Assembly (NCBI GenBank): GCA_000827205.1
Contig: KN832564.1
Location: 818,682 to 882,681 of the forward strand
Origin: Plicaturopsis crispa FD-325 SS-3
Lineage: Eukaryota > Basidiomycota > Agaricomycetes > Amylocorticiales > Amylocorticiaceae
DNA: 64,000 nucleotides
Direction of reading: 5' to 3'
Below are positions 9,393 to 21,556 of the stretch, piece after piece. The notes under the pieces are model-generated. The model saw only the letters and a program-made list of their open reading frames with translations. It ran no database searches and was not told the origin of the DNA. The position numbers and the translations under genes are program-made. Every line of letters starts with the position of its first letter. Positions within the stretch are counted from its first letter, which is position 1.

Positions 9393-10146
9393 GACACCGT
9401 CCATTGCGCTGTGGCAGAGAACAAGATGAATACGTTGAAGAGGCAAGCAGACAAGTTTTTGGTGCGATCGCTGTTGAACGTTGAACGTTGAACACCAAGT
9501 GAGCCCTGTGGCGGTCCGGGACTGAGTCTGGAGAGACGCGTCGAAAGACGCGCCGAGTCCCGACCCCGACGTTGCTTCGCGATAATCTTGCAATTACTTA
9601 ATATTGTGCCGTCTTCAAAACCGTCCACGTACTAAGTACACTGACATATGATACTAAGTACCAACATACTACTACCTCTTGGAGTGCACTACACGCACCT
9701 GAAAAATCGTATCAAGGACATGTGCGCATGTCTTATCCCAATCTTATCCGCAACATCAAACAAACCCAGACGTGTTGACCTGATTCAGGGAACGCAAGGA
9801 GCAGACTTCGGCGCTCAGTAGCGCTAGAAATACATTGAATAAAATTACACAGAATAATTTATGCAAATGCCGTCTAGGATAACATCTATACCGTCCAAGT
9901 TAATTGGCAGCCGCAGGGATATGCAAAGTTGAGAGAGAGAGTACCGTCATGGTCCGGGGTTGTGATCCTCTGTCTCCGACGCAGACTCCGTTATCTTCTC
10001 GTTAGACCTTCCGATTCTCGATCTTGAAAGATGGTCAGTAAGCTTCCGGTCGGTGATATGTCAATAACTCACATTCTTTTCCTACTATCCTTCATCCTGG
10101 ACCAGTCGGTCGCGTTAGGTCACCACAGCGACAATGAGAGAGAGCC
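9393..10146. other. Non-genic stretch with microrepeat and nested hairpin
   Basis: No gene is supported. At 9472-9492 there is a GTTGAAC triplet repeat. At 9513-9565 a strong dyad forms: GGTCCGGGACT pairs with AGTCCCGACC, and inside it GCGTC-GAAA-GACGC makes a stem with a GAAA tetraloop (9538-9551). A minus-strand ATG at 9402-9404 followed by GACGGTGTC may be the displaced original start of the SAP-like gene. The remainder up to 10146 is the downstream region of the Mug190-like gene. Confidence 0.4.
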
Positions 10147-13100
10147 TTACCATTTGACAGTTTTCGGTGTTTTCGCCTTCCCAGGTTCCTCCGCCAGCTT
10201 TGCGTCCATACTTGCCGCACGTTGGTGCTTGCCGAGTTTCCTGGCCAACCATCCCTTGCTTGCATTTCCCGCATGTTTGTCGTCCGTATGGCTATCCGAC
10301 CAGCCGGAGGATTCATTCAGAGACGTCCAGGAGGACCGCCTTGAGGTAGGCTGAGACGCATTGGGTGTTCGCGGCGTATGCGAGGGCGAGGGAATGACAA
10401 AATTGGTCTTGCTGCGCTGCTTTGATTGTTCCAGAGCGTTGTAGTCCCAGGCTCGAAATTCTGGGTCGTGATAAGAGTCGTGTAATAGAGAATATGAAAT
10501 GTCTTACCTTCTACGCTGTCGCTCGCTTCATGTGTAAGCAAATTGCGATGTAACGGAGAAAGGCCCGGCTCAAATGTCATGTCGATTTCGAGGGTGCTGA
10601 CTGGACGGGAGAGTTCGGTTTTATGGTCGTCGAGAGGACACCACTTGGTCTTCCTTTGCGGTTGAGCTGGCTGCTTTTTCGGCCCTACCCATGTGATATC
10701 TGGAAGACCACCAAAATTGTTCTGGGCAAGGAGAGAAAGATTGTGCGCATAAATCGACGAGCTAATCGTGACGGGCTCCCCGTCTACCACAGTAGAAAGC
10801 CAGACAACAGCCTCGCCCAGCACAGAGTCATTGGTGTCACAGGTCACCCGGAACACCGCCGCATCCTGGTGACGATGTAGAACAGGGATACGCAGAGGAG
10901 GATCCAGCGCCCACGAGCAGTCGAAAGTTGAAGGTGAGGATAATTTCGAGTCTGCGGGAAACGTCATAGCCGTGGCCGAGCCGACCTTTGCTTCGACTTG
11001 AAGGGTGATGTCTTTTGGTAGATCCTGCGCGCACAGACCACTGATAACCAAAGTGCCAATGTTCCATGACCTGAGGGACGGCGGGATCGATATCGCAACC
11101 GATCTGAATAGAACAGAGAGTCGTATTCGACCATATCCTACACCTCCGGTCAGCGAATGCCACAGTGTTTTCTGGCTTCGATCCTGCAATAAGTCGGACA
11201 GGGGAGATGTCACAGTTCCGATGATTGCGTCGCGATCTAGAAGGATGTCAGTACGCTCGGTCGAAAAGAGGATGCGAATGCGACCATATACCTTTCTCGC
11301 GGGCTTCCATCACAGTGATGTCAATCCTAGCAGTAGTCCAATCGCGACAAAACACCTCGCATGCTGTGCAAAATAAGTCGCTGTTGAAGCCATAAGATGG
11401 AATAGAACATACAGGCATTGATGTATGGTGCTGCAGATAACTTTTTGAGCCGAGTATTGAAGATTTTCTCGTCGTTCACGAACTGGTCGACGTGTCAATT
11501 GATTGCATAAAGTACTTTTCTGACGCACTCACAACTTGACAGTACGTAGAGGGTGGCGGCTCGTTCGTTCGCTTGCGAGAATTCATTGCACCTCGTATGG
11601 TGGGGATTTCCAGATTGGCTAGCTGATGAATCTGAATCGCTAGTATACCGGAAGGCAGTTCACGGTCAGGGGCAGTAAGTGATCCAAGCGCGTCCTTGAT
11701 TCTCTCCGAATACAGACCAGCACGACTGATCGCCTCTCCGTTGCGATTGAAAAGGATGGGCTGCCTACGATGAGGCAAATGCGCATCCCCTGGTTTTTCG
11801 ATGTCGCGCGGCGAAAGCGGAAAGAAGCCTATGGAGAAATTGATTTCGCCTTGCGGAATAGGACGCCTATGAACCTGTACAAGAGGTTTTCTGTGCCGAT
11901 GTAGCTTGCTCGGCAGCTTGAAGAGGTCTTCTAAAGAAATCTCAGCTCGACCGAGTGCACTGAAAATTCTGTCAGTAAACAATTTCTAATCGTTCTGAAC
12001 TGCTTACTCGTCGGCATTTACGCCATCTGAGTCCCACACGGTGAGATGGACTTCGTCCCCGTCATCCCCGTCATCCGGCATGACTCGAATGAAGCATGCT
12101 TCCTCGAAGTGCGAATGCCCCACATCATTGCGAATTACTCGAGTTGAATAGCTGAAAGGGAAGCGGTCAGATGGTGGATCAATTTGCTCTGTGGCAGCAA
12201 ATATACGGACAGAGGCTGTTCATAAGTTACTGTCAGTGCACCTTCAAGTCTGATAGCACGATGAACAAACCTTTCCAAACTTAGCCAATCCTACTGAAAC
12301 GTATCCATCGCTCTATAAGCGGCAGAATTTAGTATGGGGAGAGATACGTTTTATCGACGACATGTAACATTACCTTGGTTTCTACGTCGGGGCCACGCAG
12401 ATCGGATGTGCAATGGACCACAACGCAAATGACACCAGTAGAGTGCGTGGTGAGATTTACATCGCTTCCCTGCAAGGCAAGCCATCAGACGATGTCTGCT
12501 TGGCACATATACAGAGACTTACGACGAGGAGCTTAGAACAGTCTAGCGAATACCATTCGGGATAAGTGAACGTCCTAAGGACATCTCGGATTGATCTCTG
12601 CACAATGTGGCTGAGGATAGGCACATTCATTAGATCTGCGGCTGAGTGTTAGCGTTTCGTCACGGGAATAGAGAGAGGGCTCTACCGATCGTGGAACGAA
12701 GCGGCTTCGCAACGACGGATATCTCAGGTAGATGAGGAAACGCTATGAATGCATGTCTTGGGAAGACGTGGCGTCAGCGATACGATGTAACACCTACAAT
12801 ACAACACGTACCTAACGAAGGGTGGATCAGATATTAGTTGTATGCGCATGCGCACTCGACCTATCGCGCCTCGAAGCTCGACCAATACAGGTAGATCGAA
12901 AGAAGCGAATTTCTTTCCTAGAGCGAAATACGCCACGAAGTGAGTGTTGGACGCCTTTGGAGCAGGGGGCGGTAGCCTGCGGTAAGAAAATTCGACCTCA
13001 AGGGACTTCATGCATCATGAGTGCTTACTTCCACGGTAAATGACAAGAGAGAACATACTATAAAATCGCCCTCTTCGTGTCGTCGCGCACCGCCGATCTC

Positions 13101-14174
13101 TACCGAGTCGGGCAGGATTTTCACCGACAATATCCTTAGGGCATTCGAACCAAGGTCAAGGTCTTCAATACGGACGGAATGGACTATAGCTGGAGACTCC
13201 TTCTTGATCGTATCTTCAAGGAGATCCATTAGGGAAGCGAATAGGTCGGTGTTGAGTATCGGCCATATTTTCTTCAGTATTGAATTTATCCATTCGGAGC
13301 TTTCTCCAGCACTTTCTGGACTTTGCTGAGATATAGATGTAAATGAGCTTGAAACATATGGAGTAATTGTGAATATTCACAAAGGCTTCGACCCGTCGGC
13401 GGTCCATACTATAAAATGTTGATATGAAAATGCAAACTAATACTCTTGACGAGATTCTTACTTACTGGGCCAGAAAATCGTCCTTGAGTCCCTCCGTTCG
13501 TCGTCTACATGGCTCCCATGATTAGTCACTTGATTCGAGAGATGTCCAATTAGCGACATACCTCAGTGCAAACGCAGCCACAGCAACAGTAACAACGCTC
13601 CAGGCAATGTTTGCACGGAGAAAATTGAAAATGGCAACTACGGCGGCTGTTATACATAGCCCCACGACAACCTGTCCATTCCACGTATTACTTCGCTTCG
13701 TTCCAAGCACCCGCTATGGGTGGTGCCTACCTGTTCCATGCTCTTCTCATGATACTGCAAGGAATGGATGAGGATTATATCAACGGGAGTTGAGCTCGCA
13801 CACACCTGAGTGATGGGATGTACAATTTGAGCGGACGGGTGATGAAGATCAGTATTTAAATTTATCGAGCTCGTCTGTGACTTTGTACTGCAGATGTAAA
13901 CCGGTCATTCTCACAGACGCGCCATATCCTGACCGTCGAGCTTACCGAGTTCTCTGAGGATGATCACTGAGGTCGGCACGTCATCTCACCGATTAGTTCA
14001 TAAGCGAGATTGCAAACGTTACAGAACTCACCGGCCTTCCAAGGTCTCTCTCAGCTGCTGCTCCCACTGCTGTTCATGGTCCGATCCATCTCCATCGTAC
14101 AGTGGCGTGTCGAGAGGTGTCGATCCGAGTCCTTCGTTGAAGTGGACCGCATTTGTGACGTCGGAAGTCGACAT
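10147..14174 (-). CDS. Mug190-like SMP and multi-C2 domain membrane protein
   Basis: Start at 14174 (MSTSDVTNAVHFNEGLG), stop TAA at 10147-10149 (KTPKTVKW). Many short introns. Order of parts: an acidic N-terminus; a membrane segment (QVVVGLCITAAVVAIFNFL and following, near 13600-13700); an SMP lipid-transfer domain (SSEWINSILKKIWPILNTDL, then FASLMDLLEDTIKKESPAIV, about 13000-13400). The first C2 domain (near 12000-12500 and 11800-11980) includes an acidic loop, DDGDDGDEVHLTVWDSDG. A second C2 starts at GILAIQIHQLANLE and continues to RDAIIGTVTSPLSDLLQDR. A C-terminal tail (WDYNALEQSKQRSKTNFVIP) ends in charged helices. SMP-C2 proteins such as tricalbins and S. pombe Mug190 tether the ER to other membranes and move lipids. 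The role here is inferred. The family call is firm; orthology to Mug190 is likely. Confidence 0.78.
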
Positions 14175-14472
14175 TCCATTGAGACTGGTTCAAAAACGCG
14201 TAATGCTTGTGGTGGTACGCATTCAAGCGCGCTATGGAAGTAGCGTTGCGCTGTAAACCCGCCGTCCGGAAGGGCAGGCGCACGTCACTCAGTCTCATGT
14301 GATATTGATTTCGGCTTCGACAGGAAGCATGACAGGATGAAGAGATGTCCAAATGCTGCAAATGCAATCCAAATGGAGCACGAAATCATTGATGCGGTGT
14401 TGTTTGGTTCCAAAAAATGTGCCAAACAACGCTCGATATCTTCCAAACCCAGAATAGTGAAATGGTCAGAGA

Positions 14473-15831
14473 TTATCCTTTAGTACGAATCCAATCACCA
14501 ATGGAAAAATTGAATACACTCCTCACAGACCCTACTTCACCTAGTTTCCTTGCTCTCGCCTTCCTACGCACGTTTGGACGGCGCTGTGTAGCGAGAGAGT
14601 CGTCACCAGTTCGGTCGCCCATCAAGTATGGAGCTAGCTTGTGTAAGCGAGGTCCGGCTTGGGGAGGGACGGCGACCGAGTTTTGCACGGCAGGCATGTC
14701 GCCCACGATTTGATGAGGACCGTCGAGATACATGTCCTCCATATCGACATCTTCATCTGCTGCTGGCCGAGTAGACGCTGGCCTAGCATGCAAAAGAGGC
14801 GAAGGCTGCCGGATGCTCGCGGCCACCTCCGTAGTCGGCGAGATTGTCACAGTGTGTGACGATAGGTGGCTTGCATGAGTGAGTTGCGAGCCGCTCGCCG
14901 GAGACACGTTTGTAGAAGGGTGTCGAGCTTGGTTCATGTTACTTCCACTTGCGTGTGGTAGAGACGGCGAATGAGTCGTCGCAGGTGGTTCGGAATCTCG
15001 GGCTAGTACCTTCGAAGGACGTCAGTACTTGAAAAATATTTAAGATGGAGATATCGTGCTTCTTTCGCGGGCGCTGTTACCTTGCGTTTTGACACTTTTT
15101 TCGCTATCCGGCGATGCTCGTCTTCTTTGGCAGGAGCCGTGACATGCGTATCAGCCGTAGAAAGACCTGGTTCTGACTGATCGGTCTGTGCCTGAGATGA
15201 GAAGGACGTAGAAATTCTTTCTGGCGGTCGGCCGAAGCGAGACTGGTTTTGCGTTGATGTGGGAGGAGCTATGTCGTTGGAGGAAACTGTCCGTGGCATC
15301 GGTAATGCATTTGAGACGGAATCTCGGACAGTATGGGCATTAGAAGCGAATTCATTGGCGGACGAAAGGGGAGCTTGCGGATGGGACTGGGCAATTGACG
15401 TGCGCGCAGGCGGTGAATGGTGAGTGTGCGGTGGCCGTGTCACACCGCCGAGATGCTCCTGAGGTTTTGCGGCCTCCTTCGCTTTGTTCTTGGCCTTGCG
15501 ACGGCATCGACACACCCATGATGATAGCCCATGGTCCACGTCATTTCTGTCTTCCGAAACATACTAGCATCAGTATGACAAACCCTGGTAGATATTGCGC
15601 GCTCATTGTACTCACTGGTTGCCTTAACCAATGCTATCAGTTCCACTTCTTCAACAGGAGGAATGTGGCATCCTGGAATAGATTCGTCGCATCATTCGAA
15701 TGCTGAACAGCAAGCGGCATCGAGGAGAGACGCGTACGGTGGTGCCACGACTTGCCACAGTCCGCGCAGGTGAGAATGAACGCCTGCGGGCTGCTGTTTG
15801 TCCCCTGGCATCGATGACACTTCTGAGACAT
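14473..15831 (-). CDS. PHD-finger protein
   Basis: Start at 15831 (MSQKCHRCQGTNSS); an upstream in-frame ATG at 15861 is possible. The zinc ligands form a PHD pattern: CHRC, CADC, then CGKSWHHRC (C-x4-H-x2-C) completed across an intron, and WVCRC at the end after a second intron. Such fingers usually read histone H3 tails. The remainder is a low-complexity, basic and proline/serine-rich region (KAKNKAKEAAKPQEHLGG; KKVSKRK) and a short acidic stretch (DEDVDMEDMYLDG) near the C-terminus. It ends FSIGDWIRTKG, stop at 14473. At least three introns (GTACGC, GTGAGT and GTAACA donors). A nuclear chromatin role is inferred from the finger. It is divergent from the permease gene across a 488-bp promoter. 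Confidence 0.7.
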
Positions 15832-16319
15832 GGGTATTGCGAATATCGTATATTGAGGCAACCTCGTTGACTCTTAGACTCAAAGAGTCAGCGCACTGGA
15901 ACGTTTCTAAGTACAGGCTTTCTTGACCGCCGGGCCGTTTGGGTTTTGAACGACAAGGAAATCCGAAATCCGATCATTGGTTAAAAGCTCCAGTTCTTCG
16001 TTTCCGCCTGTTTCCGTCCCCTTTATCATCGAATACCGCCGTACGACAGCACCTTATCGCGGCAGAAGGTGTGCTCTGAGGTGCTCGTGCGTAGTCAGAT
16101 ATCATCCCGATATCTGACGCTATGGATTTTCAATTTACCCGTATGATCAATTTGTCTATGAAGGAGCCCCTGATTCACCATTTTGTGTCGCAAGCTCGTG
16201 CTCGCGATCTAGCAGCACGCATATTCACAGCGACGCGCCGTATAAAATGACAATGCTGCATTTTTTTGCCCGTCGCTATTCCTTTCGCTGGAATATCTCA
16301 TCCCCCGCTCCGTGCAAAC
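15832..16319. promoter_or_regulatory. Divergent promoter with perfect 10-bp inverted repeat
   Basis: This intergenic stretch separates the PHD gene (minus) and the permease gene (plus). At 16094-16118 GTCAGATATC and GATATCTGAC form a perfect dyad around a 5-bp ATCCC spacer. The half site contains GATA. It may be a dimeric factor site; GATA factors regulate nitrogen permeases in fungi, so a link to the permease is possible but unproven. No other element is evident. Confidence 0.4.
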
Positions 16320-18569
16320 ATGTCCGAGTCTCGTTCTCGTTCAGGCTCCGAGGTCAAAGTGGCTGCGGACGCTTCGCCCACGGAAACACGAAATGCAGAG
16401 GCCGGCGCCGCAGAAGACCGCGATGAATTACAAATGGTATGTGAGAACGTTTAATGGAGTTTAGCCTTTAACGTTGGAGGGCTTGAGCATTGCTTGGCCT
16501 TGCCAAATTTTTGAATCTGTGTATCATATCTTTATTTGGCAATTCGCGCTACTGACACTCGGAAACCACTCCGCAGGAAAAATTAGGCTATAAGCAGGTT
16601 CGTTCGTCCTTGTACTTTCCTGTCTATATGCGCGACGCTGATGGGATATGATAATAGCAACTGCATCGCTCTTGGCATCTCATCGAGAGCTTCGGGGCTA
16701 GTTTCTGTTCCATGAATTTCATTGGCACTGTCCGGTATGAAGTCCTTCATCACGATCCCTTAGCCTTCCCTAAAGGCGTATTGAACAGATCAGGCCTATT
16801 TCTCGGACTGCTCGCAGGAGGACCAGCTGCAATTTGGTAAATCACCAGCCTATCTATTCTCGTACCAATACTAACGAAAACCCAGGTCGTCATATCTCAT
16901 CACATGGGTATTCATGGTCCTTACGTCTTTCGTCCTCGCGGAAATTTGTTCTGCCTTGCCTTTGAGCGGATCCATATACATATGGGCTGCGGAAAGTGCT
17001 GGTCCCAAATATGCTCGATTCATTGGGTTCGTAGTAGCCTGGTGGGCATGCACTGCATGGATGACGTTCGCCGCAAGTACCTGCCAGGTGCGCTCTGTAT
17101 GGGTTGTCAATGTTAGATGTTCGCTAACAATCATGAATATAGACCAATGCCAACTACATCGTCTCTCAATTCTACGTCTGGGACCTGGACTTCCCCGGAG
17201 GAGTTGGAAACGACAATGTCAAATGGAGGACGTTCATCTGGATCATTTCAGAGGCTCTGCTTCTAATATCGGTCGGCCTCAACTACCTTCCTCCGAGGGC
17301 ATACACAGGCGTCTTCAAATTCACGATCGCGTTTATGCTGTTTGACTTTTTCCTTTGCGTCATTTGGCTCCCCATCGGCGTTCACAATACCTACGGCTTC
17401 AGGTCGGCCAGCGAGGTCTTCACCCTGACAAGTACGTTCTCCATCTTACGCCTTCTGAACTGGTCTCACGCATAGTCCTCAGATAACGGAACTGGAGCCC
17501 CTGCTGGCTGGAACTGGATTTTATCCATGTAAGTAACTCATCTATGCGCTTGACGGGCTTCACTGACCGGCACATAGCCTGTATTGCTCTTACACTTTGA
17601 CCGGTTTCGATGCGTCCGGACATGTCGCCGAAGAAACGAAGGACGCCAGGTATATATCATCGTCCTCTTCTGCTGCAAACCCCGCCTTAACGCCTTGCCT
17701 AGTCATGTTGCAGGAAAGGGGATAGTCAGCAGCGCCGCTGCTACCGGATTCTTCGGCTTCGCCACCACGGTCCTCTTTCTATTCTGTACGCCCAACCTCG
17801 ACACGATGTTGGCCTTAGATGCACCACAGCCGTTCGTCCAAATCTACGCCCTTGCACTTGGCCGCGGACCCAGCATCTTCATGACGATCATCGCCGTCAT
17901 CAACCTCATTCTCAACACGTCCGTGTCAATTGTCGCGTCGTCCCGCCTTGTATTCGCGGTTGCGCGCGACGGAGTGCTCCCGTTCTCCTCGTGGATCGGA
18001 CAGGTCACCCCAACGGGCCAGCCGCGGAACGCGATCACCGTGATATACGTGTTTGGCGCGCTCATCCTGTGCACCATCCTCCCAAGCCAGGTCGCATTCA
18101 CGTCACTCGTCTCCGCGGGCGCGATCCCGACCATCGCCGCCTACGCGCTGATCTCACTTTTGAGGCTGTTCATGACGCCGAACGACTTCCAATCGTCCCA
18201 TTTCCGCCTGGGGAAGCTCGCGAAGCCGTTCTATGCATTGGCGGGCGCATGGAATTTGCTGGTCTTGGCGGTATGTACATGCCCCCGCGGTTGGAAATGA
18301 AACTGACAATGCGTCTGACGTTTAGGTCACGGCGTCTCCGTTTTTCTTCCCCGTCACTGCGGACACTTTCAACTTCGTGAGCACTCTTCGTGCATATGCA
18401 TACACCTCTCCAACTTACGCATATGCATACACAGGCCAGCGTCGTCTTCATCGCCGTATCGATATTTGGCGTCCTGACCTGGTACTTCACGCCCGAGGAC
18501 AAATGGCTGCGCCGTGAAGTCGTGCTCCAATCGTTGGAGGCAGCTGATGAGCCGGAAAAAACGGATTAG
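16320..18569 (+). CDS. Amino acid/GABA permease (APC superfamily)
   Basis: Start ATG 16320 (MSESRSRSGSEVKVAADAS), stop TAG 18567-18569. The spliced protein is about 540 residues with roughly twelve hydrophobic segments, the expected size for fungal APC transporters. Diagnostic pieces are SFGASFCSMNFIGTVR, GLLAGGPAAIW, SGSIYIWAAESAGPKYARF, and the LTGFDASGHVAEETKDA motif, which is hallmark of the GABA/choline permease branch. NTSVSIVASSRLVFAVARDG lies in a later helix. At least eight introns. It sits in the plasma membrane (inferred) and imports amino acids, GABA or choline; the substrate cannot be told. The soluble N-terminus is acidic and serine-rich. Confidence 0.85.
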
Positions 18570-18875
18570 ACAGATGCTGTGACTTCAGGCTGACATATTC
18601 TATCCTTCTTATACTTATGGCTGTATCTCCCTACCTATTATTGTTTACTATAGAACGCCCTACGGCGCTCCCTGCGGCCACACGTACCCAAAAATATAGA
18701 TGTCGATAGGGCCGATGTCTAAATTATACGTCTTCAAGCATGTCGACCACTTCGTCAAGGACGTGGACAGCCTGGATGCTTACATTGAGTATACAAAGCG
18801 ATTGCCAATAAGCAGCGAGCAGCGGAGGGTAGATATGATACAGAGTTTGCCGACAATTTTGGAGGGTTGTGCATA
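18570..18875. other. Convergent 3' region
   Basis: Short intergenic stretch between the convergent permease and capping protein genes. It presumably holds both 3' UTRs. A plus-strand frame at 18700 is not supported. Confidence 0.4.
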
Positions 18876-20166
18876 TCATGCGCTGCCAAACACTCCTTTG
18901 CTTGCCGCGAGCTCGGCGCCTAATTTATAGCCCAACACCTACGCAAAGCATGTAAGTCCAATAGGTTGTCACAATGGAAGAGAAACTCACCTTATCCCAG
19001 TCGATTTTCTGCCGCGTCAGCGGCAGTGCTCGTCGCAGGCCCTTGAACGTTTTCTCGCCCATCTCCTGATATGTGTCGTTCAAGGACGACTGATACTTGC
19101 CTTCCTCATCTTCGATTAGGGCGAGGATCTTGGATGTGGATGCGGAGGGCGAAGAGGTAACGATAGCCGAAGGGAGGGATATCGAGATTGTGTGCGTTGT
19201 GGATAATTGAACCTGTGAGAATCAGGTCAGGCCGGCTGTTTCCTTCGTTGCAGAGTAAAAAAATGGAACAGAGGATTTACGTTTCCTTGCTCGTAGTAGT
19301 GGACGTTGACCAGGATCTTGCCATGTACTTGGTTCTCATCTAGGTCAACAGTATATTCCGATCGCCATCGCCCAGCCCTGAGAAAGAAAAGTTATCGCTT
19401 CAAAAACCCTAGAGTAGATATATAGCGAGACGCACCAGTAATTAGAGGGATTATACTTGTTGGCGACGACTTGGATGATGAATTTGTTCGATCCACGGAC
19501 AGCGAAGACGGACGCAACACCGTCGTGGTAATGCTCTGCTAGGTACGCAAGAGCAGATGATTCCAAGGCAGCTCTTGACACGAACTGATGTCACCGAGAC
19601 AATCTATACGGATGCATGTAGATAAGTACCTAAATGGCTCAAAGTCGGAATCTGGTTCGACTGTCTCTGGATCCGATGCTTCCTGGTGTGCACACTCTCA
19701 GATCGGTGGACGATGCAAGTCGCGGGCGCGTCACATACCAGACTCAGGTGATCGAAATGATAGCTTTGCTTCGACCTGGGATCCAGAAATCGCTCGTCTT
19801 GCCCCTCTGCTATCGGCAACCGCGCGGCTTCACTGACAATTGTCTTTCGAACGCGCAACACCATGAGCGTAGGCGGGGGCATCGCGCAGTGCATTAAGAC
19901 ACACCTGATGACCGGCACCCGGTACCTCTACGGTTGTGAACTGGGCTACATTGTACTCTTTCAATGCGGGAAGGACACCATCCTGGAGCGAATCATCGTC
20001 TGATATTATGGTGCGCACGTCTAAACCACGGTTACGCGTTGAAATCAGTGTGCGCCGCCGTATACAGAGTCAAAAGCAGCGAACCGTTGAGAACATCGTT
20101 GATCTCGCCGGGCGGCGACTGTAAAATGAAGCTGGAAGCAGCTTGTATGCGTTCCGCGGGGTCCAT
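18876..20166 (-). CDS. cap1: F-actin-capping protein subunit alpha
   Basis: Start at 20166 (MDPAERIQAASSFILQSPP, then GEINDVLN), joined across a 66-bp intron to DVRTIISDDDSLQDG, an exact CapZ-alpha N-terminus. Later exons give VISEAARL, FLDPRSKQSYHFDHL, NKFIIQVVANKYNPSNYW, WRSEYTVDL and GKILVNVHYYEQGNVQLSTT. The C-terminus reads TFKGLRRALPLTRQKIDW, then DKVLGYKLGAELAASKGVF, stop TGA at 18876-18878. With the beta subunit it caps actin filament barbed ends in patches and at hyphal tips. About six introns. Length, about 280 residues, is normal. The beta partner is not in this window. Confidence 0.92.
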
Positions 20167-21556
20167 TGCTGTTGCAGGTGCAATTAACTTGCAGACCAAG
20201 TCTGATCGTACTTCAATTTAGGGAAAGACTAAATTCCCACGGTCGCCGCCGCCTCGTGCCACGTTCGACTCAGCCATTTCCTCGACGTTGGCGGTGTCAG
20301 AGAGCCTTAGGGCCATCTACGAAGGCATATGGGCGCTGGGAGGGCACTAGAATCCAGGTCTGTGCAATATTTATGGCAGGAAACCGAGAGAGCAAACTCA
20401 AGGCCAAAATCTTGATTTTCACGAAAATCAAAAATTAGACCATGGACTCCCTGGCCACCGTACCCGGAATGAGCTCCTTAATCACCTTGCTTGACAAGGT
20501 CTTTCCACTGTCTATATTATTCCTGCAACCCATTCCGCGCGCCACCAACGGGCCAAAAACAAATAGTTGTAAACAACACACCTGCACGTAGGGACGTTAG
20601 CGCCACCAACCTGCCAATAACAAATATGTACAAACACTTCACCTGCCTCTAGAGTCGATATTCGTTTCTGCGCCACCGACGGGACGATAACAAATATGTA
20701 CAAATTGCGCCTCAGACGCGAGCGAAACACGATCGAGGTATGTAGTTGTCGAAACAACAGCAGGCGGCTCAGGACTAACCACTGACCAGAGACCGAGGAC
20801 TCGATCCGTCCGTTCGTGTTCTATTTTGTAGTTCATGATGTCCTCAGCTAACTTGCCAGCTTTTAAACAAGCATGCAGGTCCCGCTAAATAGGACTCGTC
20901 TCTCCGACGCCGGATGTGCGTTCACGAGCGCCGTGCTACTAGGTATAAACGCGTTTGTGAACTGTAAGCAACACGGTATGTAGGGTACGTTGGCTTGTAT
21001 CGCCTCCCTGCAGAAGTCCTCGCCGCTGAATGTTGGATTTCAGGTACGCGTATCACGGCAATGCGATGCATTTTGACCCAGTACAGGTTCTGCGGCCCGC
21101 TATATCTCTTTACCTGAGCGCGGCCGGGCGTAAACAGATGCATGCCTAGAGAGCACAGTCGGGGTATCAGAACTATATTAGACATGGCTATCATATACAG
21201 GCTCGAGAGCCTGCTTCGGATGTAGACCACATCATGAAATTAGCAATATATGCTCATAGCAATCCTGGTCCTCGTAATTTGGACGATATAAGATTGCCTT
21301 ATTCCAAGCAAGGTTTATGCTGGCGCGAACGCGACGGCCCCTAGTTGGGTAGTCCGGCCGGCAAATGCGGCAGAGGGTCAGATCATCCAGCAGCTCCCTC
21401 GCTTTGAGAGCTTTTCAAGGCATTGGTGTACAGTTGATATATAGTCGACGATAGATGAGCTCCAGTAGGACGTTTACAGGTACCGTTACAATGTTCCAAG
21501 GCTCAGAGCACTCATCCCTCAGGCCCTTAGATATACATGCCTCTCCAAAGTCCGTT
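20167..21556. other. Gene-free stretch of about 1.4 kb
   Basis: No coding sequence is supported between cap1 and icl1. The only structure seen is the imperfect tandem repeat at 20539-20720. The part next to 21556 is probably the icl1 3' UTR. Confidence 0.4.
20539..20720 (+). repeat. Three imperfect tandem copies of a 60-70 bp unit
   Basis: Units start at 20539, 20600 and 20670 with GCGCCACCAACGGG, GCGCCACCAACCTG and GCGCCACCGACGGG. Each continues with an AACAAATA core followed by TGTACAAA or a close variant, about 15 bp on. Spacing is 61 and 70 bp. The cap1 promoter lies to the left of the array. Function unknown. Confidence 0.65.

Noticed and set aside
10317-11213. Mug190-like gene ending at 10317
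   Set aside because: Removing a clean GTAAGA...CCCAG intron switches to another frame that stays open through coding-like sequence (FRAWDYNALEQSKQRS) to the stop at 10147.
18700-18930. Plus-strand open frame of 76 codons
   Set aside because: It overlaps the cap1 3' end antisense and has no family resemblance or promoter.
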